From assembly GCA_049596955.1 (NCBI GenBank), contig JBMYMD010000002.1:85986-149985 (forward strand): DNA of 64,000 nucleotides. Reading direction: 5' to 3'. Both the position numbers and the translations under genes were made by a program. Within the stretch, counting starts at the first letter, position 1; each line of letters begins with the position of its first letter. Source of the DNA: UBA3478 sp049596955. Lineage in GTDB: Bacteria > Bacteroidota > Bacteroidia > Flavobacteriales > Flavobacteriaceae. Below are positions 33,315 through 43,700 of the stretch, one piece after another. Below the pieces are notes generated by a model. That model saw only the letters and a list, made by a program, of their open reading frames with translations. It ran no database searches and was not told the DNA's origin.

Positions 33315-35614
33315 ACTTTAATGGTCTTGTTTGGAGCAAGTTCAATTTTCTTGCCAAAAACTCTTAGACTCATTGGAATATCAGATTTTAAGTGCAATTC
33401 TACCCCATTGCGATCGACATGAACCGAAATAATTCGACCTCTGAAATTAATTTTAAACCGATAAGAATCCCATTGTTCTGGAATTTGCGGTCTCAAACTG
33501 AGTTTATCGTTCTCCATCCTCAATCCGCCAAAGCCTTCTATAATACTCAACCAAGTTCCAGCCATTGAAGTGATATGTAAGCCTTCTTCTACCTCCTTAT
33601 TGTAATCATCCAAATCCAATCGAGAGGTCCTCAGATAAAAGGCATAGGCCTGATCCATCTTTCCGAGTTTAGCGGCCTGAATACTGTGAATACAGGGTGA
33701 GAGTGAAGATTCATGTACCGTAAAGGGTTCGTAGAAATTATAATGTCGTTCAAGTTCTTCAATACTGAAGTGATCTTCAAAGAAATAAAATCCCTGAAGC
33801 ACATCGGCTTGTTTGATATAAGGAGACCTGAGGATTCGATCCCAAGACCATTTTTGATTGATAGGTCGTTGGTCGTTTTGTAATTCCGAAACTGGTCTCA
33901 ACTGCTTGTCTAAAAATCCATCTTGCTGCAAATAAATCTGGTGTTCGTCACTATAAGGAAAGTACATTTGAGCAGCAATCTCACCCCATTGTTCCAATTC
34001 GATTTCTGTTAAACCGCAAATTCCTTTGATTCTGTCGTATTCTTCAAGTGCGCCATCTCGTACTTTATGGAGTTGAGTCAAGGTATATTCTAAACACCAC
34101 TTCGCGATGTAATTGGTGTACCAGTTATTATTGACATTGTTTTCGTATTCATTTGGACCTGTAACCCCGAGCATAACATAGGCCTTCTTCGCTTGAGAGA
34201 AATGCACGCGTTGTTGCCAAAAACGAGCGATTCCGATTAAAACCTCCATACCCATCTCTTTGAGGTAGTCGTAGTCTCCTGTAAACCTCACATAATTATA
34301 AATAGCAAATGCGATAGCTCCATTTCTGTGAATTTCTTCAAATGTAATTTCCCACTCATTGTGACACTCTTCACCATTCATAGTAACCATAGGGTATAAT
34401 GCAGCTCCTGAACTGAACCCAAGTTTTTTAGCATTTTCTATGGCGCGTTCAAGATGATTATATCTATAGACCAAAAGATTTCGTGCCACATCTTGATTCT
34501 TTGTAAGCATGTAAAATGGAAGACAATAAGCCTCGGTATCCCAATAAGTACTCCCACCGTATTTTTCACCTGTAAATCCTTTAGGTCCGATATTTAGTCT
34601 AGCATCCTTTCCTGAATAGGTCTGGTTTAAATGAAAAATATTAAAGCGTATCCCTTGTTGCGCTTTTACATCTCCTTCAATTACAATATCACTGGTGTCC
34701 CAAATATTGGCCCAAGCCTCTTCTTGTTCTGCAAATAAGGACTTAAATCCTTTTGTAATAGCTGTATCTATACAGTAGTCAGCGGCCTGAACTAAACCAT
34801 CTTCGCTGTGATTTAATGAAGTAGTGTATCCTCCGTATTTATAGAATTGAGCAGTTTGACCCTTTTCGAGTTGAACTCCCGATACCGTTTTGATCGAAGT
34901 ATCTTCTTTACTCAAAATATCAAATTGAGATTTATTTTGATCCACATGGAGCTCACAATACATATAAGTACAGGTTTTAAATTCTGTCTTTAGTGTTTGG
35001 GCAAGAATGTATGAACGTCCATTGCGATAACTCACAGAAGTGGTTTTCCAAAAATCATCATCCCAATTACTGTCTTGGTTTTTTATTCCTGAATCTAAAT
35101 AAGGTTCGAATCTGATTTCAATTGCTTGGTCTAGAGCCGTAACCCTGTAAGAAATCACTCCAAGTTCATTTTCGGTCATACTCAAAAAACGAAGAGCTTC
35201 GATTTTTAGTTTGATCCCTTTGGTAGTTACGCATTCAAAAGAACGAGATAAATACCCAGATTTCATGTTGAGCTCTCTCCTGAAATTCTGTACTTCTAAA
35301 CAAGTATTTAGGTCAAATAGGTCATCATTAACATAAAAGTCAATCCCTATCCAGCTTGGGGCATTAAGCACTTTAGCAAAATACTCTGGATAGCCGTTTT
35401 TCCACCACCCTACCTTGGTTTTGTCAGGATAATAAACCCCTCCTATATAGCTTCCTTGAAAACATGGCCCAGAATAAAACTCTTCAAAGTTTGCCCTTTG
35501 ACCCATAGCACCATTTCCTAAACTAAACAGACTTTCAGAGGATTTAAATCGCTCAGGTTCGTAGCCTTCTTCTATGATACTCCAAGGGTCCGCTATGATG
35601 TAGTTTTGATGCAT
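33311..35614 (-). CDS. GH65 phosphorylase, probably maltose phosphorylase
   Basis: 767 residues, no signal peptide, so cytoplasmic. The GH65 (alpha/alpha)6 barrel follows an N-terminal beta-sandwich; the catalytic general acid is E489 in VTGPNEYENNVNNN, and KYGGSTYWDTEAYCLP and NGEECHNEWEITFEEIHRNG are typical of maltose phosphorylases. It phosphorolyses maltose to glucose and beta-glucose-1-phosphate. The 4-nt overlap with the GH13 gene shows a shared operon for alpha-glucan use. The usual partner beta-phosphoglucomutase is not in this window. Kojibiose or trehalose phosphorylase cannot be fully excluded. Confidence 0.8.
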   Translation of the reverse strand: MHQNYIIADPWSIIEEGYEPERFKSSESLFSLGNGAMGQRANFEEFYSGPCFQGSYIGGVYYPDKTKVGWWKNGYPEYFAKVLNAPSWIGIDFYVNDDLFDLNTCLEVQNFRRELNMKSGYLSRSFECVTTKGIKLKIEALRFLSMTENELGVISYRVTALDQAIEIRFEPYLDSGIKNQDSNWDDDFWKTTSVSYRNGRSYILAQTLKTEFKTCTYMYCELHVDQNKSQFDILSKEDTSIKTVSGVQLEKGQTAQFYKYGGYTTSLNHSEDGLVQAADYCIDTAITKGFKSLFAEQEEAWANIWDTSDIVIEGDVKAQQGIRFNIFHLNQTYSGKDARLNIGPKGFTGEKYGGSTYWDTEAYCLPFYMLTKNQDVARNLLVYRYNHLERAIENAKKLGFSSGAALYPMVTMNGEECHNEWEITFEEIHRNGAIAFAIYNYVRFTGDYDYLKEMGMEVLIGIARFWQQRVHFSQAKKAYVMLGVTGPNEYENNVNNNWYTNYIAKWCLEYTLTQLHKVRDGALEEYDRIKGICGLTEIELEQWGEIAAQMYFPYSDEHQIYLQQDGFLDKQLRPVSELQNDQRPINQKWSWDRILRSPYIKQADVLQGFYFFEDHFSIEELERHYNFYEPFTVHESSLSPCIHSIQAAKLGKMDQAYAFYLRTSRLDLDDYNKEVEEGLHITSMAGTWLSIIEGFGGLRMENDKLSLRPQIPEQWDSYRFKINFRGRIISVHVDRNGVELHLKSDIPMSLRVFGKKIELAPNKTIKV

Positions 35615-35654
35615 GAACTGTGTTATAAGATTTAAGAATGGAAATTTTAAGCCA

Positions 35655-35662
35655 CAAACATA
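35655..35662 (-). promoter_or_regulatory. candidate -7 box of the GH65-GH13 operon
   Basis: TATGTTTG on the minus strand, an exact TAnnTTTG match, about 41 nt upstream of the GH65 ATG, in the 157-bp divergent gap to susC; the -33 position reads TTTTC, a weak match. Confidence 0.4.
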
Positions 35663-35703
35663 TACTAAAACTTAAGAAAAGAGTAAAAAATGTACAATTT
35701 ATG

Positions 35704-35733
35704 TTTGCACTTTTAAATTTTTTAATACTTTTA
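35704..35733 (+). promoter_or_regulatory. candidate promoter of the SusC/D operon
   Basis: TTTG, 18 nt, then TACTTTTA (7 of 8 of TAnnTTTG), predicted start near 35739 and leader of about 33 nt to the susC ATG at 35772. Confidence 0.45.
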
Positions 35734-35771
35734 GCCAGATTTACATTAACTAAACTTAAAAATTAACATTT

Positions 35772-38700
35772 ATGAAGATTACGTTACGCAAAGGCCTTTT
35801 GCTTTTCGCTGCCGTTTTAGGTATGGCGACTGCACAGGCTCAAACAGTATCGGGTACCATATCTGATGCCAATGGTCCTCTTCCAGGAGCAAGCGTTTTA
35901 GTGAAAGGTACTACTAACGGAACACAGTCTGACTTTGATGGTAATTACAGCCTAAGCAACGTCTCTGGAGACGCTACTCTTGTTGTAAGTTATATCGGTT
36001 TCAAAACAGCAGAAATTTCCGTTAATGGAAGATCGACAATCAATGTCGTTCTTGAAGAAGACTTACAAGCACTTGATGAAGTTGTAATCATTGGTTATGG
36101 TGCAACAACGGTTAAAGATGCAACTGGTGCAGTTGCTGCCGTTACCTCAGATGATTTCAACGTGGGCGCTATTGCATCACCAGAACAATTGATCCAAGGT
36201 AAAGTTGCCGGGGTTCAAATCTCTTCTAACAGTGGTGAACCTGGAGCTGGAATCGCATTAAACATTCGTGGTTCTAACTCTATTAGATCGAACAACAATC
36301 CACTTTACGTAGTTGATGGAGTTCCATTATCAGGTGAAAGTAATGTACCTACAATTGGAGGTGCAACAGGTGGTAACTCTGCGAGAAACCCTCTTAACTT
36401 TATCAACCCTAACGACATCGAAAGTATCTCTATTCTTAAGGATGCTTCTGCGACTGCGATTTACGGATCTAGAGGAGCGAATGGTGTTGTTATCATTACA
36501 ACAAAAAGCGGTAAGACAGCTAACCAACCAACAATTGAGTACTCTTCTACATTGAGTGTTTCAAGTTTAGCTAACGGTCTTGACCTTTTAGGTAGAGATC
36601 AATTCCTTGCCTTAGTTGGAAACGTAGGTGGTGATGTAGCAGCAGCTGATGCAGGTTCTGATACTGATTGGGTAGACTACATTTCAAGAAATGCAGCTTC
36701 TCAAAATCAAAATATCTCTTACTCTAGTCAATTAGGTAACGGTTATATCCGTGCTACATTAGGTTATGGTAAGCAATTCGGTATCATCAAAAATTCAAGT
36801 TTTGAGCGTATTACAGGTAGAATCAATGCTACACAACGCTACTTAGATGATAAATTAACGTTAAATGTACAGGCGTCTGTATCTAGAGTAAATGATGAGG
36901 CAGCTCCTCTATCATCTACAGCAGGTTTCCGTGGTGACCTTATTGGTGCAGCTTACTCAGCTAATCCAACTTGGCCAGCAGATCCTAATTACCTTCCAGG
37001 TGGGTCGTTGATTAATCCTGCAGTTCTTTTAACTAGAACGCAAACTTTAACAAACACTGAGAGAGCACTTTTAAATGCATCTTTAGAATACGAATTAGCT
37101 GATGGTCTTAAAGCCAAAGTAAACGCTGGTTATGATGAGTCAAGATCTCTTGCTGCTTCAATCACTAATGCAACTGATATTGCTGTTGCTGGTGTAAATC
37201 AAGGACAGACAAGAGGTAATATGCAAGCTATTGAGTTTACAAACAGACTTCTTGAAGCTACTTTAAGCTACAACAAGACTTTCGGTTCTGTTAACGTTGA
37301 TGCCCTTGCTGGTTATTCTTTCCAAAGTTTTGCTAGGTCAGGAACATTTGCAACAGGTGCTGGTTTCGCATCTAGCGATTTATCAGAAATGAGAGATCAA
37401 TTAATAAACTCTACTCAAACAACTAGAAATTCACTTCAGGGTGAAAACTTCCAGCAATTTGGATACGATGCATCTTCTACAGGTAGTAACGTTGTTGTAA
37501 ACTCTATTTTACCAACAGGAGATAACAGATTTATCTCAGAAACTGTTAGAGGAGAGAAGACTGGATTAGTTGCAGCTTTAGCAGCAGATCGTTTTAATGT
37601 TATTGATGACATTCAATCTTACTTCGCTAGAGTTAATTTAACAATAGCAGATAAATACTTATTAACTGGTACAATGAGAGCTGATGGTTCTTCAAGATTC
37701 GGACCAGAGAATCAGTACGGTTACTTCCCTTCTGGAGCAGTAGCTTGGAAACTTTCTGAAGAAGATTTCATGGGAGATGCTTTCTCTACTTTAAAACTTA
37801 GAGCTGGTGCTGGGGTAACTGGTAACCAAGAAGGTTTAGGTCACGCACTATACTTGAGACGTGAGCGATTTGGAGGAGTTGGAATCAATGATAACCTCGA
37901 TGTAAACTTCATCCTTAACGGTCCTGGTGTAAACGTAGTATCTAACCCTAATCCAGAGCTTAAGTGGGAATCTACTATTTCATATAACGCCGGTATCGAT
38001 TTCGGATTTAACGATGACAAATTCTCAGGTAGTATTGATGTTTATCAGTCTACAACGGATGATCAGATTATCGGACTTCCTGCTGCGGCACCTGCATTCG
38101 GTGGTAGTATCATTTTGAACTTACCAGCTGAAATTGAAAACAAAGGGGTGGAATTAGCCTTAAATAACATTTGGGCTAGCACTGAGGATATGACATTCTC
38201 TACTGCCTTCAATATCTCATACAACGAGAACTTAGTTACTGGATTGAATGAAAACATTTACTTCGAAACAGGAGCTGTAAACGGACCTGGTTTATCAGGT
38301 GCTTATGCACAGCGTCTATCGAACAATGTTCCTTTATTCTCTTTCTACATGGCTGAGTTTACAGGATTTGATTCTGCTGGTTTCCCAACTTATGCTGATG
38401 TTGATGGAAACGGAGTTGGTGATCCTGACGCAGATAAGAAATATGTTGATGCTAATGCATTACCTGATGTTAACGCAGGTCTTTCATTAAATATGACTTA
38501 TAAAAATTGGGACTTCAGTTCTTATTTCACAGGTCAATTTGGATTCTATGTATACAACGGTACAGCAAATGCTTACTTTACAAAAGCAAACATTGTAACG
38601 TCTAGAAATGTAACGGCTAATGTATTCGACGAGCCTGAGGCTGTTGGATCTTCGTTAGCAGTATCTACAAGATTCCTTGAGAAAGGTGACTTTATCAGAT

Positions 38701-38936
38701 GGCAGAATGCATCAATCGGATATAATGTTCCTTTAAGTGGTGATGGTGTCTTAGACAACTTAAGATTATCTCTTACTGGACAGAATTTATTGTTATTCAC
38801 TGATTACAGTGGTGTTGATCCTGAAGTATCGGCGGCAACGGGTGATTTAGGTAGTGGAGTTCCAACAAGTGGAATTGACTACAACTCATTCCCAAGACCT
38901 CGTACAATTACATTCGGTATTAATGCACGTTTCTAA
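35772..38936 (+). CDS. SusC-family TonB-dependent outer membrane transporter
   Basis: 1054 residues. Signal peptide to about residue 23 (TAQAQ), a carboxypeptidase-regulatory-like domain at 25-95 (VSGTISDANGPLPGASVLVK), TonB box region near 100-108 (LDEVVIIGYG), plug domain at about 115-245 containing LYVVDGVPLSG and ILKDASATAIYGSRGANG, then a beta-barrel ending GINARF with terminal Phe. It forms the SusCD pedal-bin importer with the lipoprotein encoded 18 nt downstream. Leu is mostly CTT/TTA and Gly mostly GGT/GGA, suggesting high expression. Substrate unknown: it is divergent from the maltose genes but continuous with the VCBS cluster. Confidence 0.9.
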   Translation: MKITLRKGLLLFAAVLGMATAQAQTVSGTISDANGPLPGASVLVKGTTNGTQSDFDGNYSLSNVSGDATLVVSYIGFKTAEISVNGRSTINVVLEEDLQALDEVVIIGYGATTVKDATGAVAAVTSDDFNVGAIASPEQLIQGKVAGVQISSNSGEPGAGIALNIRGSNSIRSNNNPLYVVDGVPLSGESNVPTIGGATGGNSARNPLNFINPNDIESISILKDASATAIYGSRGANGVVIITTKSGKTANQPTIEYSSTLSVSSLANGLDLLGRDQFLALVGNVGGDVAAADAGSDTDWVDYISRNAASQNQNISYSSQLGNGYIRATLGYGKQFGIIKNSSFERITGRINATQRYLDDKLTLNVQASVSRVNDEAAPLSSTAGFRGDLIGAAYSANPTWPADPNYLPGGSLINPAVLLTRTQTLTNTERALLNASLEYELADGLKAKVNAGYDESRSLAASITNATDIAVAGVNQGQTRGNMQAIEFTNRLLEATLSYNKTFGSVNVDALAGYSFQSFARSGTFATGAGFASSDLSEMRDQLINSTQTTRNSLQGENFQQFGYDASSTGSNVVVNSILPTGDNRFISETVRGEKTGLVAALAADRFNVIDDIQSYFARVNLTIADKYLLTGTMRADGSSRFGPENQYGYFPSGAVAWKLSEEDFMGDAFSTLKLRAGAGVTGNQEGLGHALYLRRERFGGVGINDNLDVNFILNGPGVNVVSNPNPELKWESTISYNAGIDFGFNDDKFSGSIDVYQSTTDDQIIGLPAAAPAFGGSIILNLPAEIENKGVELALNNIWASTEDMTFSTAFNISYNENLVTGLNENIYFETGAVNGPGLSGAYAQRLSNNVPLFSFYMAEFTGFDSAGFPTYADVDGNGVGDPDADKKYVDANALPDVNAGLSLNMTYKNWDFSSYFTGQFGFYVYNGTANAYFTKANIVTSRNVTANVFDEPEAVGSSLAVSTRFLEKGDFIRWQNASIGYNVPLSGDGVLDNLRLSLTGQNLLLFTDYSGVDPEVSAATGDLGSGVPTSGIDYNSFPRPRTITFGINARF

Positions 38937-38954
38937 ACAAACAAAAAAATTAAT

Positions 38955-40613
38955 ATGAGAACTAATCGTTTAAATTTATTTTTATCATTGTCAGCAGCAG
39001 CCTTTGTGGCCGTTTCATGTACTGATTTAGAAGTTACAGAAACAGATTCTGTAATTACTCCAGCTGACGCGAATGGATCAACATTTGTCGGAGTGGCAGA
39101 TGTTGAAGGTGCTCTGAACTCAGGGTACGGAACAATTAATGGCCTTTACACAGACCAGGCCAATTATTACGCTTTACAAGAAGTAACAGCAGATTCATAC
39201 TTGATTCCAACAAGAGGATCTGACTGGGGAGACAACGGTCTTTGGAGACAGCTTCACCAACACGAATGGAATGCTACACAAGCATTCGTAGGAAATGTTT
39301 GGGGCGGTGTTAACGGGCTTCAGCTCGTTATGTCTGAAGTAATTGATCCTCAATCTAATGCTTCATCAACACAAAAGGCAGAAGCACATTTCTTACGTGC
39401 TTGGTCTATGATGACAACACTTGATCTATTTGGACAAGTTCCTGTTAGAGATGTGACATTGGCGTTAGCTTCTTTTCCAGAAGTATTAACTGGTGCAGAT
39501 GCTGTTGCATTTATCGCCGGAGATCTTGATGCTGCAATCTCAGGATTACCATCTGCTTCGGATTTTGCTTCAAGAGAGAAAGCTACTAAAGAAGCTGCTC
39601 AATTCATGAAAGCAAGATTAATGCTGAACAAGCACATCTTCACTAACGCCGGTGCTCCTGATGCATCAGATATGGCTGCGGTTATCAGTCTTGTAGACGC
39701 GATCAGCGGAAGCCATAGCTTACAATCTGGATACTTCGATATCTTTAGAGATACTGAAGATTCTGAAACAATCTGGTGGGTTCCTGCATCTGTAGGTAAC
39801 AACATCTGGAATGGTATGCACTACAATATGGCCCCTGAAATGGCAGGTGGAGGATGGAATGGATTCTCTACTTTGGCTGAGTACTACGATTTATTTGAAG
39901 GGGATCCTTTCAGTAATAACGTTGACGAAATGGGAATGGCTGTTGATGGACAGGAAGAAAGAAGAGGAGGAGTTCCTTCTGGAGGAAAACTTATCGGAGA
40001 TGTTCCTGGTGGTTCTGACGGCAATGGTGACGGTTACGCTGATGGTTCAAACATCGGTAACGGATTCTTAATTGGACAGCAGTACAATTATGATGGAACA
40101 CCACTACAGCAAAGACAAGGTAGACCGCTTAACTTCACTAGAGGTTTCGGAAAATTCGAAAACCTTGATGCTAATGGTAACAACTCTTCTCCTGAGTTAA
40201 TCAATAACCCAGAAGAAACTGGAATCCGTGTGATCAAGTACAATCCTACTTACGGGGCATTTACTAATCACAAAATCGCTTTCCGTTACGCTGATGCGCA
40301 CTTAATGAAAGCTGAGGCTTTACACAGAAGTGGTAACTCAGGTCAAGCGCTTACCATGGTCAATGAGTTAAGAGCAATCAGAGGTGCACAACCCTTAGGT
40401 TCGATCTCTGACCAAGACTTATTAGACGAAAGAGGAAGAGAACTATACGGAGAGTTTGTTCGTAGAACAGATATGATTCGTTTTGGACAGTATACAAGAG
40501 GATGGGAATTAAAGGCTTCAGCATCAGTTGGAGACTCTAAATGGAATCTATTTCCAATTCCTTTATCTCAGCTTGCGTTAAATCCAAATTTAACTCAGAA
40601 TCCTGGCTACTAA
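38955..40613 (+). CDS. SusD/RagB-family surface glycan-binding lipoprotein
   Basis: 552 residues, lipobox C22 (AVSCTDLEVTETD). TPR-rich SusD fold with QKAEAHFLRAWSMMTTLDLFGQVP (family hallmark) near 138-160 and a C-terminal HLMKAEALHRSGNSGQALTM TPR. The stretch DWGDNGLWRQLHQHEWNA near 93-110 differs from starch-type SusD, whose N-terminus I remember otherwise; it looks like the SusD type that accompanies VCBS-repeat lipoproteins. Paired with the SusC gene and closed by a terminator, so the following cluster probably has its own promoter or read-through. Confidence 0.85.
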   Translation: MRTNRLNLFLSLSAAAFVAVSCTDLEVTETDSVITPADANGSTFVGVADVEGALNSGYGTINGLYTDQANYYALQEVTADSYLIPTRGSDWGDNGLWRQLHQHEWNATQAFVGNVWGGVNGLQLVMSEVIDPQSNASSTQKAEAHFLRAWSMMTTLDLFGQVPVRDVTLALASFPEVLTGADAVAFIAGDLDAAISGLPSASDFASREKATKEAAQFMKARLMLNKHIFTNAGAPDASDMAAVISLVDAISGSHSLQSGYFDIFRDTEDSETIWWVPASVGNNIWNGMHYNMAPEMAGGGWNGFSTLAEYYDLFEGDPFSNNVDEMGMAVDGQEERRGGVPSGGKLIGDVPGGSDGNGDGYADGSNIGNGFLIGQQYNYDGTPLQQRQGRPLNFTRGFGKFENLDANGNNSSPELINNPEETGIRVIKYNPTYGAFTNHKIAFRYADAHLMKAEALHRSGNSGQALTMVNELRAIRGAQPLGSISDQDLLDERGRELYGEFVRRTDMIRFGQYTRGWELKASASVGDSKWNLFPIPLSQLALNPNLTQNPGY

Positions 40614-40632
40614 TAACTTATTATAAGTCAAT

Positions 40633-40660
40633 AAAAGCCTCTCTTTTGAGAGGCTTTTTT
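40633..40660 (+). terminator. intrinsic terminator after the SusD gene
   Basis: Stem AGCCTCTC / GAGAGGCT with loop TTTT, then five or more T. An A-run on the left arm side makes it partly bidirectional. It lies between the SusD gene and the first VCBS gene. Confidence 0.85.
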
Positions 40661-40729
40661 ATTTTGTAGAATTTATATCTATTGCGCTCAAAAACAATTG
40701 TTTGTAACTTGCAGCCCCATTTTTATTTG

Positions 40730-43700
40730 ATGAAAAAACAAGGGTATTTCTTACTGTACATCTGGCTTATCATGACGAGCTGTGAAACTCCTGAGACCAA
40801 ATTATTTCAGAATTTGAATGCTACATCATCTGGAGTCAATTTCAGCAATAACATTACATCTACACCAGAGTTAAATATTTTGAGTTATCTCTACTTCTAT
40901 AACGGCGCTGGAGTAGCGGCTGAAGACTTTAATAACGACGGAAAGATAGATCTGTATTTTACAGGAAATATGCAACAAGATGCCCTTTACATACAAACCG
41001 ACTCTTTGAGTTTCCAAAACGTAATAAAAGAATCCAAAATTGACAATGCCGAGGGATGGACAACTGGTGTAACTGTAATCGATATCAATCAAGACGGTCT
41101 TAAGGACATCTATATCAGTAAGGCGTCAGGATTTAAAGAATTAAAAGGACATAATTTGCTCTACGTTAATCAGGGAATTTCTAAGCAGGGAACTCCCTTA
41201 TTTAAGGAGATGTCAAAAGACTACAACTTAGACTTTGAAGGCCTTTCAACCCAAGCCTATTTTTTTGATTTCGACCTAGACAACGATTTAGATTTGTTTC
41301 TACTCAACCATTCCGTTTATCCCAACAGAAATTACAGCAATGGAGAGCAGAGACAATCCTATGATCCACTGGCTGGAGACCGTTTTTATGAAAATCAAGG
41401 AGGAAGCTATGTCGACATCTCATCAAAAGTCAAACTTTTTCAAGGAATTTCTGGTTATGGATTATCTGCCTCAATTTCAGATCTCAATGGAGATGGCTAT
41501 CCCGATATCTACGTGGGAAACGACTTCTTCGAAAACGATTACCTCTACATAAACAAAGGAGGAACTCATTTTGAAGAAATCAATCACCAACAACCAGAAC
41601 AACTAGGTCACACGACACATTTTTCAATGGGCAGTGTTATTTCCGACCTCAATAACGATTCACAACCGGATATTTTGAGTTTGGACATGTTACCTAATGA
41701 CCTGATGGACTACAAAACTTCTGGTCAAGAATACCCCTATCCTATTTATACCCAAAATCTAAAGCGAGGTTACAGTCCGCAATTCATGCAAAATACACTT
41801 CACCTCAATCTAGGATCTTTAGAATTTTCAGAGGTTGCGCAATTATCCGGAATAGCAGCTACAGACTGGTCTTGGTCTATACTCGATGCAGATTTTGATT
41901 TGGACGGATATAAAGACTTATTTGTAAGCAATGGTATTATAGGGGCTACTAATGATTTAGATTACATCAACTTTATCTCAAACGATCAAATTCAGCACCA
42001 ACTCGATGAGGGAATGAATCAACAAGATCTAGAGCTCATCAAAAAGATACCTGCTAAGAAAAAACCAAATTACCTTTTTAAAAATTTAGACGGCCTTTCA
42101 CTTGAAAACGCACAAAACACTTGGTTTGATTTTAAGCCTTCATTTGCTCACGGAGCTGCAGTGGCAGATTTAAATGCAGATGGAGCTCCAGATTTAATTA
42201 TTAGCAACAACAGTGAGCCAGCACAAATTTTAATCAACCAAAGCCGCGATCACAACAGTTTAGAAATATCTTTTAATGGACCTCAAGGGAACCTCAATGG
42301 CCTAGGTGCTAAAGTTTGGGTGTTTCATGATGGTCACAGTCAATTTCGAGAAAACTTTCCTCATAAATCCTATTTGTCTTCACAGCCCAGTTCTTTACTT
42401 TTTGGATTGGGAGAGACACAAACAATAGACTCTGTAAAAGTTATATGGCCAGATCAAAAAACACAAACCCTAACCCGTCAAGATAAAGGACATCTACGAC
42501 TCAACTACGAGGAGGCGAAATTCAATCATAGACCAAGCTTAAACCAAAAGTCTATCGACGCTTCAATCGTCGATTTTACACACCGAGAAAATGTTGTTCT
42601 TGATTTTAACAGGGAGCCACTTTTACCTTTTGCACTGTCCGTAGAAGGTCCTGAAATAATAGTTGAAGACTACAACGATGACGGTCTTAAAGATTTCTTT
42701 ATAACCGGTGCTAAATCTCAAGCCTCTGCACTATTTACTCAACAAAAAGAGGGTTCTTTTTCAAAAGACCAAAAGAGCTTTGAAGCACACGCCCTAAACG
42801 AGGATACTGCCGCTGCCTTTGCCGATCTTAATGCAGACGGACGATTAGACCTTGTCGTGGGTTCAGCAGGCTATGAATTCAATTCAGGTGCAGCTGTACA
42901 ATTAAGGGCTTATTTACAAAATCAAGAACGACAATTCATTTATACGCCTAAGTTGCTTTCATCATTCGAAGTCGAGGCTTCAAAAATTATTGCTGCAGAT
43001 ATAGATAACGACGGTTTAGTAGATCTGAGTATTACTTCTTCAGCAACGGCGATGAATTTTGGCAGTGCTACCAAGCACCTTTTACTGAAAAACACAGGAG
43101 TTTCTTTTAAGCCCTTCCCAACCCATTTTACATCAGAAATCGATAAGATATCGTCGATAACAGATCACACCTGGATTGATATCGACGCAAACAATACCTT
43201 AGATTTTATCAGTGTGGGCTTATTCGAAGCACCACAAGTACTTCTAAATGATGGTAAAACACTCAAAAGCTGCAAAGATTGTATTCCAACAAATATGAAC
43301 GGCTTATGGAACACGCTCTATATAGCAGATGTTAATCTCGACGGACAAACAGACATTTTGTTGGGAAATTGGGGGTCAAATTCAATGCTAAAAGCCTCGA
43401 AAGAAGAACCCCTAACCTTATACCTGAACGATTTTGACAACAATGGTAAAACAGACGCCTTATTGACGTATTACTTTGAACACAAAGAGACTCTCTTTTC
43501 TCAAAAAGATGAAATCATCAAGCAAATTCCAATGCTAAACAAAAATCGATTATCCTATAATGCATTTGCAAAAACAAATTTAAAGGACCTCTTAGGTGAC
43601 GGATTGCAAAATGCTGTTCAAAAACAAGTTCACACCTTGTATTCAGGAGTTTTAAGACAGGGTGAGGGTTTAAAATTTGAATGGGTCCCCTTTGATAAAA

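Noticed and set aside
35772..40613. Assigning SusC/D to starch as SusC and SusD proper
   Set aside because: The SusD sequence lacks the features I associate with starch-type SusD and SusE/F are absent; the pair could belong to the VCBS cluster, so no symbol was given.
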